A stretch of DNA of 64,000 bases from positions 73,773,719 through 73,837,718 of the forward strand of contig NC_071668.1 in NCBI RefSeq assembly GCF_028554725.1, written 5' to 3'. The notes under the pieces are model-generated. The model was not told the origin of the DNA. It saw nothing but the letters and a program-made list of their open reading frames with translations, and made no database searches. This DNA is from Zeugodacus cucurbitae. Its lineage: Eukaryota; Arthropoda; Insecta; Diptera; Tephritidae. Below, piece after piece: positions 1 through 13,253 of the stretch. Every line of letters begins with the position of its first letter. Within the stretch, counting starts at the first letter, position 1. The translations under genes were made by a program, and so were the position numbers.

Positions 1-1340
1 AAATGGCAAGCGATAGAGACAGTAGGGTGTGCAGAGGAGTCGGGCCGGCAAAGCAAATGCACATTTTGCGATTTATACGCACACTTATTTGTTTGTAGCA
101 CGCTGTGTACATGTATTTATAAGCACGCACAGAAAACGCGCGTCATATCAGCTCATTTCGAATGCGCATTTCGCTTGTTTATCAGGCACTCACACACACA
201 CATGAACACACTGTAAATAAACACTTCGTTGACTGGCGCGCAATGAGTCCGTTTGAAATCCGTGCTGCACTTTCAGCCAGCCAGCCAGCCAGCAGGAAGG
301 ATAAGTTGCCACAAATGGAGCGTACAATGCAGGCAGGCGGATTATCACACGCACAGAGAGGCACACATTGAAAGATAAAGTGTGCATGTATGTCTCTGTG
401 TTTATGCGCCCACATTTCGCTTAGCCATTCATTTGCTCGCTGCTCGGCATTCAGATTTATTTTTCTTTAATTAACGTGGCTATTTGTTTGCTCGGCTAAT
501 TTGTATTTGCTTAAGTGTTAGTAGTTAGTTGTTTTTGTAGTTATATGTGCGCACTCAACGAAAGAAATTGCAAACTGCAAAATCTCAGCATTTAATTAGC
601 TAAATATTGGCACTTAATCAAAACTACTAAATAAATAAATATTATATAAATATTAGCTATGCAATTTATTTTTATTGAATTAAGCAGACAGAGCGCTTGG
701 AAAAAGTTTACCTTGCGCATTACAGCTACTCATTAGTTGTCACGCATATTTTTTTGTCACAGTTACACACACGCACTGCTTCTCTTTGTGCAAATAAACA
801 CATATATACATCGTGTGTGTAGTGTGTAGTGCTGCTATTAATAAATCTGTGTTTACATGCAGCCGCTTGGTTTGTTTGCATTTCATTTGGCGTGAATTGA
901 ATTAATGCTCGCAATTAATTAATTATATTAACACAGACCCACACATCCAACAGCCGCCAGCGCAAAGTAGAAAACCAGTTGACAAAAACTGTAAAATACA
1001 CCAACGGCCAAAGCCAACTGTGTCAAGTGTTTGCCACTAGATCGGCTTATGTAGACAGCAGATTTTATTCAAGCCTTTCGAATCGAGCTTTACGCGCTGC
1101 TAAATTAATATTAATCATTTCATTTGACTGTTTTCAATAATGCGCGTATGCATATAGTTTGCTGGCAAACAATTTGAATGGTGGAACGACTGGGCGTATA
1201 CGTAATTATTTTGCTATTTATGTGTACTGAAGCAAATGATATTATATTTAAATTTTTTAATTAAATAAATAATTACATTGGTTTTAAATTGGACAAAACT
1301 TTACAACTAAAGTTATGTTTAAGCTTAAGTTTAAAAGAAA
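1..1340. other. non-coding DNA, no gene recognised
   Basis: This stretch is AT-rich with short CA tracts and a small CCAG repeat near 276-290. Open frames on both strands are under 80 codons and read through simple repeats. I see no splice-bounded exon, RNA gene or transposon end. Confidence 0.6.
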
Positions 1341-1342
1341 AA

Positions 1343-2515
1343 TAGATAGAGATAGAGATAGAGATAGAGATAGAGATAGAGATAGATATAGAGATAGATA
1401 TAGAGATAGAGATAGAGATAGATATAGAGATAGATATAGAGATAGATATAGAGATAGAGATAGAGATAGAGATAGAGATAGAGATAGAGATAGAGATAGA
1501 GATAGAGATAGAGATAGAGATAGAGATAGAGATAGAGATAGAGATAGAGATAGAGATAGAGATAGAGATAGAGATAGAGATAGAGATAGAGATAGAGATA
1601 GAGATAGAGATAGAGATAGAGATAGAGATAGAGATAGAGATAGAGATAGAGATAGAGATAGAGATAGAGATAGAGATAGAGATAGAGATAGAGATAGAGA
1701 TAGAGATAGAGATAGAGATAGAGATAGAGATAGAGATAGAGATAGAGATAGAGATAGAGATAGAGATAGAGATAGAGATAGAGATAGAGATAGAGATAGA
1801 GATAGAGATAGAGATAGAGATAGAGATAGAGATAGAGATAGAGATAGAGATAGAGATAGAGATAGAGATAGAGATAGAGATAGAGATAGAGATAGAGATA
1901 GAGATAGAGATAGAGATAGAGATAGAGATAGAGATAGAGATAGAGATAGAGATAGAGATAGAGATAGAGATAGAGATAGAGATAGAGATAGAGATAGAGA
2001 TAGAGATAGAGATAGAGATAGAGATAGAGATAGAGATAGAGATAGAGATAGAGATAGAGATAGAGATAGAGATAGAGATAGAGATAGAGATAGAGATAGA
2101 GATAGAGATAGAGATAGAGATAGAGATAGAGATAGAGATAGAGATAGAGATAGAGATAGAGATAGAGATAGAGATAGAGATAGAGATAGAGATAGAGATA
2201 TTGATATTGATATTGATATTGATATTGATATTGATATTGATATTGATATTGATATTGATATTGATATTGATATTGATATTGATATTGATATTGATATTGA
2301 TATTGATATTGATATTGATATTGATATTGATATTGATATTGATATTGATATTGATATTGATATTGATATTGATATTGATATTGATATTGATATTGATATT
2401 GATATTGATATTGATATTGATATTGATATTGATATTGATATTGATATTGATATTGATATTGATATTGATATTGATATTGATATTGATATTGATATTGATA
2501 TAGTTATAGTTATAC
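1343..2515. repeat. compound hexanucleotide microsatellite (GATAGA)n-(GATATT)n
   Basis: A nearly pure tandem array. From about 1343 to 2196 the unit is GATAGA, with GATATA interruptions only in the first 100 bases. From 2197 to about 2500 the unit switches abruptly to GATATT (about 50 units), and it ends in a short GTTATA tail. Both strands stay open for about 400 codons (Arg-Asp/Ile-Asp on plus, Ile-Ser/Ile-Asn on minus). That follows from a 6-base unit with no stop codon and is not coding evidence. The exact copy number may be an assembly estimate. Confidence 0.97.
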
Positions 2516-2523
2516 CAGTGTGA

Positions 2524-2720
2524 CACTTTCAAAAATTCGATTTTTTTGTTGTTTGCTTATTCGATCGTTTAGTATATACTTTCAAAAATATCCTGTAAAC
2601 TCAGTAAGGTCGTATCATGAATAATAATCATGAAATTTTAAATTTTTCATTAATAAAACGACATTTTCTTGAAAAAATTTGGCCTAATTTATCATGGGTT
2701 ACCCCTTAATATTACTTCTA
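2524..2720. repeat. dispersed repeat copy 1, flanking the hexanucleotide array
   Basis: Begins right after the hexanucleotide array. It shares a collinear series of blocks with 30695-30910: CTTATTCGAT, then TCAAAAATATCCTGT, then GTCGTATC.TGAATA, then AAACGACATTT. I do not recognise the family. It is probably the end of an unclassified interspersed element. Confidence 0.65.
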
Positions 2721-5157
2721 TTCTGAAATATTTAAATGTATTTCCATCTCTACGATAACACATACAATGCATAACATATACTCAAGTTGTTGTTGCGTGC
2801 TATTATGCACACCAGAGTTGCAAATGTATAACAAAAACATTAAGTTAATAGCTGTACAACATGTGTTCACACTCATTACTTGCGAACCACAAATACGACA
2901 ACCAAGAAACAAAACACAGAAACCTATTTAGGTGTTTAAACATACAACAAAATTTATCTGCTCCATCTGCATGTTGAATAAAGCATTTAAGACTTTTACA
3001 ATTTCTAGCATACTATTGAGCGCGCCCTAAACTAGAACACACAACTGATGTAGAGTAAATGAGTGATGAAAACAAAGTTGCAAGCAAAAGAAAATGAAAA
3101 AAAGGAGAAAGTAGAAAACAAAACTTACCAACTATCACACAAAAAATAATCACAAGCAAATATTTGAAGTGAGGAAAAGTTAACCAAAAACGAAAAGCGA
3201 AAAGTGAAAGTTTTAGCAGCAAAACATGTGTAAGACATAACCTCAATCTAGTAATTTGTGTGAAAAAAAATTGTTGTTTAGATATCTATGTGTGAAGCAT
3301 GTGTATTTTCAGCAACGATAGGAATGATTTTGTAAATTAAGGAAACAATAAGACAGTATATGCACAGACATATATAAGTAGGGACATTTTGAGAGAAATG
3401 GTATTGCATACATATTGTTACTATATGTATATTCAACTACATATGTAACTTAGAATAGACCAAAATAATGTCACTTACACAATTTTTGGTTGGTTTAGTG
3501 GTACACTGACTCTACTCAACAATATTCGGTTCCTCATTCGAAAATCACTTCACGTCTGTCGTTGGCACAGACCGTCGCTCTGCTGCCATTTAATAACCAT
3601 TCATTTAGCAATACATTTGCAACATTTTGCGAAAACACAAACAACAATACCAACAAATATTTACGATATAAGTTGTTGACAACAAACTTAAGTGTAAGTG
3701 TGTGTGAAGATTTCTATATATGTAGTATAAATATAATATTTTGCAGAAACTCTTTCCTTACGCCACTGTTATGTCCACATAGACTCCTTCATATCAAAAT
3801 AGCCAAATGTTGCCAAAATTGTTTAGCATACTATTTGGTAGTTATAAACAGAGAACCATTAGCAGCGTACGTGTAAGGTTTTCGATAACACATATAAGTA
3901 TAACATACTGGATATATATTGCTGTGGGAGCAGACTATTGGCAGCAAAAGAGAGCACAATTTTGTCATTATTACAAATTTCTTGCTTAATCGCTTTTTAC
4001 TTGCACTTTTGTGTTTCATATTTTGTTAGAACTTTGTGTAGAAATGTGTATTATGAGTTTTGTATATCGACTACATAAAGTGCGTTCCTGAAATTCATTA
4101 AATGCTAGCCACAGTATTTAATAGCAAATAAATGTGCCGAATGTTTCATTAATTGCTTTTCCCTTACAGCAGTTACAAGAATAGATTTGCTGAAATGAAC
4201 GCAATATCCTCTTTTGACCTATTTTAGATACCGTTTATTTAATGATATTTCTTTGAGTGCGTATTTTTCAAATTTTTACAGAGATCTTGCAGACTTTCAT
4301 TAAATTGGGTGCTATTTTACACATGTTCTTCTTTGTTTACTATCCCGAGTTGGTTACGAATGATAAATAACGAAATCGATAAAATGTCTACAGATTTCAA
4401 TACAAGGAGGCTGCCATGAGGGATTTTTTGTTAATAATAATGCCAAACACATTGTTGGAATTGCTTTAGGTATAAAGTCTTAATAGGATGTACTTGACTA
4501 TATGATAGTTGAATTACTAAGCGGAAGGAAAATCTTGTTTTCATTTCAATAAAATGTAAGATTTTTTAAATTAATATATTTCTATTCAGCACTGATATCA
4601 TCGATAACGATACACCAACTATAGAGATCTGGCAATTTTTCTTCTTTTAGTACAAAATATTCCCTCTTTATAGTGAGTACATTTATTTGTCCAATGATCA
4701 TTCTCTCACAAAAAAAAAAGTAGGGGTACAGATTACGAGAATTAAGCAGCTGTGGAAGCTGCGGGTTGGATTCCGAAGTGAAATAATGTATAATGGTATC
4801 ATGCACCGATGCAAATATTACAAATGAACTGGATTGAACTACTTCAAATATCACTCAGAAACCAAATTCACTATAAATTTTGCTCAATAACAAACTCAGT
4901 CGGTACCAACCTGGCACAGGGCATACGTTTGATATCTTTTGTTTTTTTTTGTTTGATATTTCAATCAACATTATCGTATACCAATTATTGAGAATATATT
5001 GAGAGCATTTTACCAAAATAAAAAAATATATAAAAATTACTTCATTTTCATGAGCCTTCTATATACAAAGCTACTATGAATATTCTTTCCAATTTTCAAT
5101 TCTGGAAAACGAATTGTTTTGCAGCAAAAAATTATGTATACTCTATGATTATATCTT
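2721..5157. other. non-coding DNA, no gene recognised
   Basis: AT-rich DNA with short, unsupported open frames. A weak match to the 16-bp box occurs at about 3826 (GCATACTATTTGG). Nothing else is recognised. Confidence 0.5.
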
Positions 5158-6332
5158 TTTATACTCTCGCAACAAAAGTTGCTAAGAGAGTATTATAGTT
5201 TTGTCCACATAACGGTTGATTGTAAGTCCTAAAACTAAACGACTTAGATATAGGGTTATATATATCAAAATGATCATGATGACGAGAAAAGTTCAAATCC
5301 GGATGTCTGTCTGTCCGTCCGTCTGTCCGCCCGTCCGTGCAAGCTGTAACTTGAGTAAAAATTGAGATATCTTAATGAAACTTGGAACACGTGTTCCTTG
5401 GCACCATAATCATAATCGGACCACTGCCACGCCCACAAAATGGCGAAAACCGAAAACACTTAAAGTGCCATAACTAAGCCATAAATAAAGGTATGGAAAT
5501 AAAATTTAGTATGAAGGATTGTACTATGAAGAGGCATATTTGGATGTTATTTGTTTGGGGAAGTGGGCGTGGCCCCGCCCCAAAATAGGTTTTTTGTATA
5601 TATCTCGCAAACCAATAGAGCTATATAAACCAAACTTTCTGCAGTCGTTTTTTTTTAGCAATTTCCTTATACAGTCCAAAAATTACAGACATCGGATAAT
5701 AACCACACCCCCCTCCCATACAAAGGTTAGGTTGAAAATTGCTAAAAGTGGGTTAGCTCACTAACCAAAAACGTCAGAAACACTAAATTTCACATAGAAA
5801 ATAGCAGATAGAAGCTACACTCAGATTTTTTTACAAAATGGAAAATGGGCGTGGCGTCGCCCACTTATGGGTCAAAAACCATATCTAAGGAACTACTCGA
5901 CCGATTTCAATGAAACTTGGTTTGTAATAGTTTCCTTACATCCCAGTGATATGTTGTGAAAATAGGCCAAATCGCTTCACAACCACTTCCTATATACCAG
6001 AACTTTGAAGACGATCTGAATCGTTTACTTTACAATATATAAAGTAAGCACTAGTAAAGATATCGATGCAGAACTTTGCACAAATACTATGTTTATAGTG
6101 TGGCAGTCCCATTCTAAAAATCGCCGAAATCGGACCATATATCGAACATGAGGACCTCGGTAGTTCTAACCTAATATTAGGGTTTCCAACTTTCAATGGA
6201 CTTTATACAATATATATGACGAATATGTGGGTCAAATTGTGTATTTTATAATATTAATAAAGTTAAATAAATAAATTGCGAGAGTATAAAATGTTCGGTT
6301 ACCCCGAACTTAGCCCTTCCTTACTTGTTTTA
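5158..6332 (+). mobile_element. Helitron-like 'mini-me' type non-autonomous element, copy A
   Basis: The 5' end carries a hairpin (about 5164-5191; arms CTCTC-GCAAC and GTTGC-GAGAG). This is followed by a (TA)n stretch, a roughly 35-bp core and a (GTCY)n proto-microsatellite at about 5305-5338. That order is the published mini-me/DINE-1-like layout. The body has conserved GC-rich blocks such as CCACGCCCAC. The 3' end has TTGCGAGAGTATA, the inverse of the first bases, then a hairpin GTTCGG...CCGAAC at about 6293-6309 and a CTTCCTTACTTG tail. The same family recurs at 13254-14352 and, inverted, at 55665-57022. No Rep/helicase coding is present. Family naming rests on architecture, not a database match. 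Confidence 0.8.
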
Positions 6333-8819
6333 TTATAAAGTTAGCTTCTAAATGGAACTTAAATATGTAGTGTTGGCATCCTAAGCATTAATTACGGACA
6401 AAAGACTTTAGGCATGCTGTCTCTAAGTTCAGAAAAAGTGATTGTGGTATGTTTTCCCAGGAGTTCTTCAATATATTTAAAATGTCTCAACGACAAGAAT
6501 ATCGGTCGAACTTATCATTATCATTCAAATATTGCCATAAATTCTGCATAGGATTTCACTCAGAGCTTTGGGTAGGTCGTAGTAGTAGGTCTATCCAAAT
6601 TTTTGCTCAGCATCACTAAGTACCCCGTCATTTGCCTTCGTTGATTACCAGATTTGATAGACCACTGTAGCTAAAGCAACCTCAAACTAAAACATTTCCA
6701 CCTCCGACATTAATGGTGCTTTGGATGTACTTACTCTGGAGCCTCTCATGACTTTATCTTTTCAAAGCAAATCAAACTTTTTGGCTGCCTTTCGTATTTT
6801 TTAATTCTCTAATTTTCTCCCATTAATCCAAATTATTATTTTCCAAAAACTTGGAGTCATTTGATAATACTTTTTGGCAAATTTAAATCATGTGCCCTAG
6901 TTCGTATTGCCTATGAAAGGGAATTTAATATTGTAGGGGCTGAAATAACAATCTACTCGGATTTTCCACTGACTTGTTTGCTCAGAAACATTAATCTGAA
7001 AGTTTTCTAAATAAATCGGGTTGAAACAGTCGGGTACTTCTCCATTTCCATTATATACATCAATGGACAGATTTATTTAAAACACAATTCTTATACAAAG
7101 CCAACACTGCATAAATTCAACGAGCTTACGACTTGTCTCAAAATGCAAAATACCTACGAGCTACCAAAACTTAAACTCAAACCTCAAACAACAAATTCCA
7201 ATATTTGGAAATGTACTTCAGAGCTATGTGCAGTAGGCACAAATATAAATTTGATTAGCATATTTAGTTATGTGATTACATTGCATATCATAACTTAATT
7301 TGAATGCGAAATCGGCAATGCCACATGTTGTATTTCAGCTTACATTGAATAACTGCGGTGTGAGTTGTTTATGAATGAGCTCAGAGCTGATTAGGAAAAT
7401 AACAAACAAAATAGTCATCAGACATGATATGCAGTAAGACATAATTGTAAGGAAAATGCAATGCCTGAAAGTGCGGTCAACAGAATTTTGATTAACTGCA
7501 AGGATATTTAAGCAAAATAAACCAAAAATATTTGTGGAGATTTTGTGTGCCTGAGCAGCAAGTTTGAGGCATTAAAGTATTTGCAATGCTTTGAAATTTA
7601 ATATGTGAGGCTGCAAGCTATTGCATGAAATATATATTTATACTAAAGGCACACAAGACTCTCGAATTGCTGTGCATCTTAACCGCATATGTTGCACACT
7701 AGATACTTCTGCATACCAAATACAAATTGTGGCCGTTGACAGTGCGTGAACTGGCTGCAGCAAGTATTTGGCAAAAGCAAGAATTTCACAACTAAATAGT
7801 TGTAGTTAATGCATGCGAAATGCAAGTGAGCGGAGGAGTGGCAGTCACTTGAGACAGCAGCAGCATGATCAAAAGGAAAGCTACAGGCTTATACTCGTAT
7901 TAGACCAAGCAACAGCTTAAAAATTTACAACACATTGTTGCATTCAAATCAAAGGAATGTTCGCATATATGCTTGTTGGTCTCACATTAGTGGCATACTT
8001 TCACTACGAACTGTATGCAACTATGCTTGCCATGACAAATTGTGCTTTGTGTTCAAAAATTTCACATGCATTCTACCAAATTAGTTATATAAATAAGCAA
8101 GCTGCCAGGCAATAGAAATACACAAGCATGCACTTAGTAACCGCATGTGACATAGCAATTGAATTAAATTTTCCATAAGCAGGTAAGCACTCGCATATTT
8201 CACAATACATAGTAGGCAATTATGGTATGTGACACCGCATGGCGTATACGCAACATTATGGCAATTATTTTATACAATTAAAGGCATGTGTGGGTAGTTA
8301 TGTATAAACTGCTGAGCTAAAATAAATACACACAATCACAAATATTTCTCACATATTTGCATATTATATTGCATCTAAGTACTGTGGGCGTGTCTACATT
8401 TTGCCTTTAATATCTGGTTGAAGGCCTCAACAACTATTAGCTCATTACAAAGTGACTCGCCTGTGTGAATACAATAGACGTCTAGCTGCGTACTTTTGAA
8501 ACTAAAATAAATAAATAATGCTTTTAATGCGTCACAAACAGTTATTTCACATTTTTGTCACTGCCTAGGAGACGACATGGCGTATGAGTGATTATTTATA
8601 TGCAAATTAGTCTATGAATTATCTGCCTAAGAAATTTACGAAAACAATGTGTAAACTAATTAATTAACACGAATTGAATTTCAATTCATCAAAAGCATAT
8701 ATTTAAGTAGTTTTACGGTTAAATAAATATGTATACGAAAGTTTATTGATGGCAAAAGCGGCAACGAAGGGGGTACTGTATGCGAATAAAGCGGTTCTAT
8801 GGAAAAATAACATATAAAT
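6333..8819. other. non-coding DNA, no gene recognised
   Basis: AT-rich DNA with no long open frame and no transposon ends that I can recognise. Two weak matches to the 16-bp box lie at about 8392 (GTCTACATTTTGCC) and 8488 (GCGTACTTTTG). Confidence 0.5.
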
Positions 8820-9500
8820 AAATTGTTCAAAATTAATTATGATAAATTATTAAGGATGTATTTACTATTAATAACCATATTTTATAAACAAATATAAATT
8901 TTAGATTTTTTTTAAATATATAAATTAATATAAAATATCATTTTTGGAACAAACTGATTGCAAACTCAAAATTTCTCAAAATTAATTATGATAAATTATT
9001 AAAGATGTGATTGCACTGAAAAAATAATATAGTTTCCATTTAAAAATAATTTTTAAATAATTATTTTAAATAAAATACTATGCATTTAAGTCCTTTTTTT
9101 TAGAATGAACTAGATTTAGAACCTAAAAAAAATCATTCGAAAGTGAGAATAAATAGTAGCTCAATTCATATTTATTTTATATCAATAATATTATTTTATA
9201 TACAAAATATGAACATTAAAAGCAAAACAATAATTAAAATATTAATCCTTAATTGACCATAATAAACGATTGAACCCTTTGAAATCTAAAAAAAAATATT
9301 TATTTTATATATAAATGACTATAACTTTAAACTCTCTTCGGAACGAACTGTATTTTTAACTAAAATATAAATTAAAAAATATTTCGAATGTCAGGTTAAA
9401 TAGGAACTCATATTTATCTTATACACAAAACAGCCTTAAAATCAAAACAATAATTTGAATATTACGCTTTTCCATCGAAAAATATGAAATTAATATCTTA
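8820..9500. repeat. diverged AT-rich direct repeats
   Basis: A block of about 30 bases (TTAATTATGATAAATTATTAA) occurs near 8831 and again near 8979, about 148 bp apart. A second block containing AAAACAATAATT recurs at about 9225 and 9443. This suggests an old tandem expansion. No coding potential. Confidence 0.6.
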
Positions 9501-9979
9501 TTAAAACAAACAAAACCCATTCAATCCCCTTGGTATTATTTTCTTGTCGCGCCAATGACAAATTCCAATTGTTTTTCAGAAATTTGATTTCTGTCTGATT
9601 TGACAGTTCATTTCCAACTGATTAGTTTGCTAGTTCAAATCATGGAATTTATTTATATGTTTATGCACAATCGCGCATAATAAAATGAGCGCATACATAC
9701 ACATGTATGAGAGCAAAGTCAAAACACTTGAGAATTCAGAGGAAAGTCATTGACTTTTATGTCTGAGTGAATAATAACAGTTGGTTGATTATTAAATTTG
9801 ATCATTGGTTTAGGCAGTATAAGCATATTTTAAAGCTATTATAATCACACTCAAATACTAAGCATATTTAAATTAAATTTGGAGATCAGAAGCATAGTAG
9901 TTTTGATTAAAGCTTTAAACATGCGTTTAAATGCATTTAAACTCATTTTTATGTTTATTACTCACTCTTTATATTTCTT

Positions 9980-11385
9980 TGCTCTATATTTATTTACCTA
10001 ATGTTTTTTTTCTCTCTGGCTCTCACTTTCTCATTTCTCTTTCTCTATCCAGCTATCTCTTTTCAATTGCAATCCATCTTTACCGTCATACCACTCTCTT
10101 TCTATCTCTATCACTCTCGCTCGCACTTTATCTCTTTCTCTATCACTAGCTTTCTCTTTTACTCTCTTTTCACGCTCTATCTGTCCTCCCTCTCTTTATA
10201 CATCGCAATCTAAAGAGATGATCTATTCTTTTCGATAAAAAACTCTATCTTTAGCTGTCTCATACCATTCTTCAGAAGATCTCTTTCTATCTATATCTCT
10301 ATCACTCTTGCTCTCCCTTTATCTCTTTTTCTATCACTACAATTATCTCTCTACTCGTCCTCTCTGTCCTCCTTCTCTTTCCACCACGCAATCTAAAGTT
10401 ATCTCTCTATTCATTTCGATGAAAAAACTCTTTCTTTATCTTTCTCATACTATTATTCAGGAGATCTCTTTCTATCTATACCTCTATCACCCTTGCTCTC
10501 GCTTTATCTCTTTTTCGATCACTACAATTATCTCTCTCCTCGCCCTCTCTGTCCTCCCTCTCTTTCCACCACGCAATCTAAAGTTATCTCTCTATTCTTT
10601 TCGATAAAAAAACTCTCTCTTTAGCTGTCTCATACTATTCCTCAGAAGATCTCTTTCTATCTATACCTCTATCACCCTTGCTCTCGCTTTATCTCTTTTT
10701 CGATCACTACAATTATCTCTCTCCTCGCCCTCTCTGTCCTCCCTCTCTTTCCACCACGCAATCTAAAGTTATCTCTCTATTCCTCAGAAGATCTCTTTCT
10801 ATCTCTATAGCTCTCGCTCTCACTTTATCTCTTTCTCTATCACTGAATTTCTCTTTCACCCTCTTTCACTCTCTTTTCTGGCTCTCTCTGTTCTCCTTCT
10901 CTTTCCACCACGCAATCTAAAGTTATCTCTCTATTCATTTCGATGAAAAAACTCTTTCTTTATCTTTCTCATACTATTCTTCAGAAGATCTCTTTTTATC
11001 TATATCTCTATCACTCTTGCTCTCACTTTATCCCTTTCTCTATCACTACAATTCTCTCTCCTCATCTTCTCTGTCCTCTATCTCTTTCCACCACGCAATC
11101 TAAAGTAACCTCTGTTTCTTTTCGATACAAAAACATTTCTTTCTCTGTCTCATACTATTCCTCAGAAGATCCCTTTCTATCTCTATAGCTCTCGCCCTCA
11201 CTTTATCTCTTTCTCCATCACTAGCATTCTCTTTCACTCTCTCTACTCGCTCTCTCTGTCCTCCCTCTCTTTCCACCTCCCAATTTAAATCTGTTCTCTC
11301 TCTTTTCAATACAAAACTCTTTCTGTATATTGCTCATATTATTCCTCAGGATATCTCACTCTCTAGTTCACGCTCCTGTTCCCTC
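9980..11385. repeat. polypyrimidine (CTCT/GAGA) tandem array, ~185-bp unit
   Basis: Strongly strand-asymmetric DNA rich in TCTCTTTCT and CTCTATCACT on plus. A landmark CCACCACGCAATCTAAAG recurs at about 10381, 10566, 10751, 10905 and 11088. Degenerate versions occur at about 10198 and 11273. Most spacings are 182-185 bp and one is about 155. Each unit also carries GAAGATCTCTTTCTATCT and a short poly-A. Open frames here are repetitive Leu/Ser/Phe readings of the array. Confidence 0.93.
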
Positions 11386-11399
11386 TACGTATTGATTTA

Positions 11400-12990
11400 T
11401 TAAATTACAAGAAAAACGTGGTAAAGGTATGCATCTTGAAAAACGAAATCTGTGGCAATGCCAATTTCTACCAAATTATTACATCTTCCTCTTCTTCTTT
11501 ATACTACAAGTGATCCCATTTCGGAAAAGCTCTGCTTACGTAACCTGAAAAAAAGACTATGTCAAAAAATTAGCTCTCCAGACAATCCTAATTCCTTTTA
11601 TCGCACTTCTTTCTTCTTAATATTCTCCACGCCAGGGATTTACTTTGCTTAACGCAAGCATAATCAATGTCATAAAATGTCAATTCAAAGTAGAAAGTTT
11701 ATGCACCAGAAGCAGCGAAACTCACAAAGTTTTTGACAAATTTACAAAGCTTTAAAATTTTTGCAATTTTTCTTCGTTAACGCTCGTTTCTTACATATTT
11801 ACACAGCCTTTATAAATGAATAGAATCAATAATTTTTAGTTTTTTATTTGTTGTTTGTGACCCAAATTGAAATGAGGTCAACAAGTTGCTGGATAAAGCT
11901 AAGTAAATAAATTGAAATGCCAAAAATAAAGCAGTTATCCGCAAAAGAGGGAATGAACAGCAACAACAACAACAATGAATTGAGTAATTCATTAAAAAAG
12001 GCAAGCATAAAATGCAAATTGTCAACGGAAGAAAGCAGTTCGCAAAAGCATTGTAGCCTAATTAATCCCACTTGACCTTTTACCTAAATTTGTTGTCGTT
12101 TTTGTTGTTGGTTGGCTGACTTACTAGCAGCTAGCAACGAAAGTGAATTGCAACCGAAAACTGTCAACTTTTTGCCCTTTTCTAATGCCATTTTTTAATT
12201 TCTCTCCATTGTTTTTTTTTTTTTTTGTTTTTGTTAGAGTAATCATTTGCACGGTCAAGTACTTGAAAAAATGTTCGAGCATAAATTCTCACTTGCTCGG
12301 CTCGAGTGTCGGTTGCCACTGGTAGTCAACGATGCGTGACGACTGACTCTTTTTGCAAGCTGCCATCCGCTGCTAGCTTTGGACTTGAGGCTGCAGCGCT
12401 GATTTGTAGGCTGCTTAATTGCGAAAGATGTAAACAAATTATTTGCCAAATTGGGTAGCCAAAAGTGAAATTAGCAGAAATAAAATGAGGAAATGAGAAT
12501 GGAATGTAAACAATTCTCAGCGTAGAAGGGTTGCATGCAACCTGTTTATAAGCAGTGCTTAGGTATATCGTTATCGAAATGAGCGTTTCAAGAGAAATGA
12601 TAAATAAGAAAGAAATAGGAATAATAGTTTAGAATGAGAGCAAAAGTAAATAATTGTTGGGTTGGTTAGTGTCATTGCAATTAATTTTTCGTGGAAGGAA
12701 GCGTTGATTTGAGGAGTACTGTGGATTTTGATACTCCTTTAATGATTTCAATGATTTTTAAAGTATTATAGTTCCAGATAACTCATACACATTATAATAT
12801 CCAGCTTAAGTTAAGTATGGAACTGAGTTATGTTGAGTTTGAAGTATTTCTAGGGAAAGGATTTGCCTCAAGGCTATTCTATATAGGATGGATATGAAAA
12901 GATATAGTTAGTACTTCTCGAAAAGGTTCATTAGCACAAGCTGTGGAAGTCGCACGAATAATACAACTAGAGCACTCTTCGAAAAATTGT
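11400..12990. other. non-coding DNA with a GC-richer patch
   Basis: Mostly AT-rich unique sequence. A moderately GC-rich patch lies at about 12240-12420 (direct and inverted GCTCG, GCTGC words). It could be regulatory, but nothing specific is recognised. No supported exon. Confidence 0.4.
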
Positions 12991-13102
12991 CGGTATACTT
13001 GGTGTCTTCAAAAAATAACGGGAATTTTAAAATTTCGTGGGTTTGGAAAGTCCAATTGCCAGAATTTGTGGCCTTAAATGGTCGTCGTTTTAAAAGCACA
13101 TA

Positions 13103-13243
13103 ATGAAATCGCAGAAAGAGCCGAAAGCTATCCCTAAAAACGAGTTTGAGAAGTGTTTCGACGAATAAAAGGAGCGTTGGCTTAAAGGAATAATATCGAA
13201 TGGTGACTAATTTGAAGGTGACAACATTAATGTAGATGAATGA
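13103..13243 (+). pseudogene. mariner transposase C-terminal fragment
   Basis: Reading from 13103 gives 46 residues interrupted by two in-frame stops (codons 22 and 36), with a third stop at codon 47. The visible segments KAIPKNEFEKCFDE, KERWLKGIISNGD and FEGDNINVDE match the conserved mariner C-terminus. There an acidic-aromatic segment with two Trp residues precedes a Gly-Asp-Tyr-Phe-Glu-Gly motif. The first stop falls where the family usually has Trp and the second where it has Tyr, so both look like simple decay. The HTH and catalytic core are missing. No function remains. Confidence 0.82.
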
Positions 13244-13253
13244 TATATAGAAT

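Noticed and set aside
1273..2532. Open frames of about 400 codons on both strands (Ile-Ser/Ile-Asn on minus, Arg-Asp on plus)
   Set aside because: They are direct translations of a hexanucleotide microsatellite that has no stop codon in those frames. There is no coding signal.
3826..3838. Weak match to the 16-bp box (GCATACTATTTGG)
   Set aside because: Lacks the GGCGC end and has several mismatches. Similar weak words at 8392, 8488, 47291 and 58512 were also left out of the count.
5305..5338. GTCTGTCCGTC run as an independent microsatellite locus
   Set aside because: It is the (GTCY)n proto-microsatellite that belongs to the mini-me type element and recurs at the same place in copy B.
10001..10920. 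Several 70-100 codon Leu/Ser/Phe frames that look like repeated membrane proteins
   Set aside because: They read the 185-bp polypyrimidine tandem array. The repetition is in the DNA unit and the composition is forced by TCT/CTC codons.
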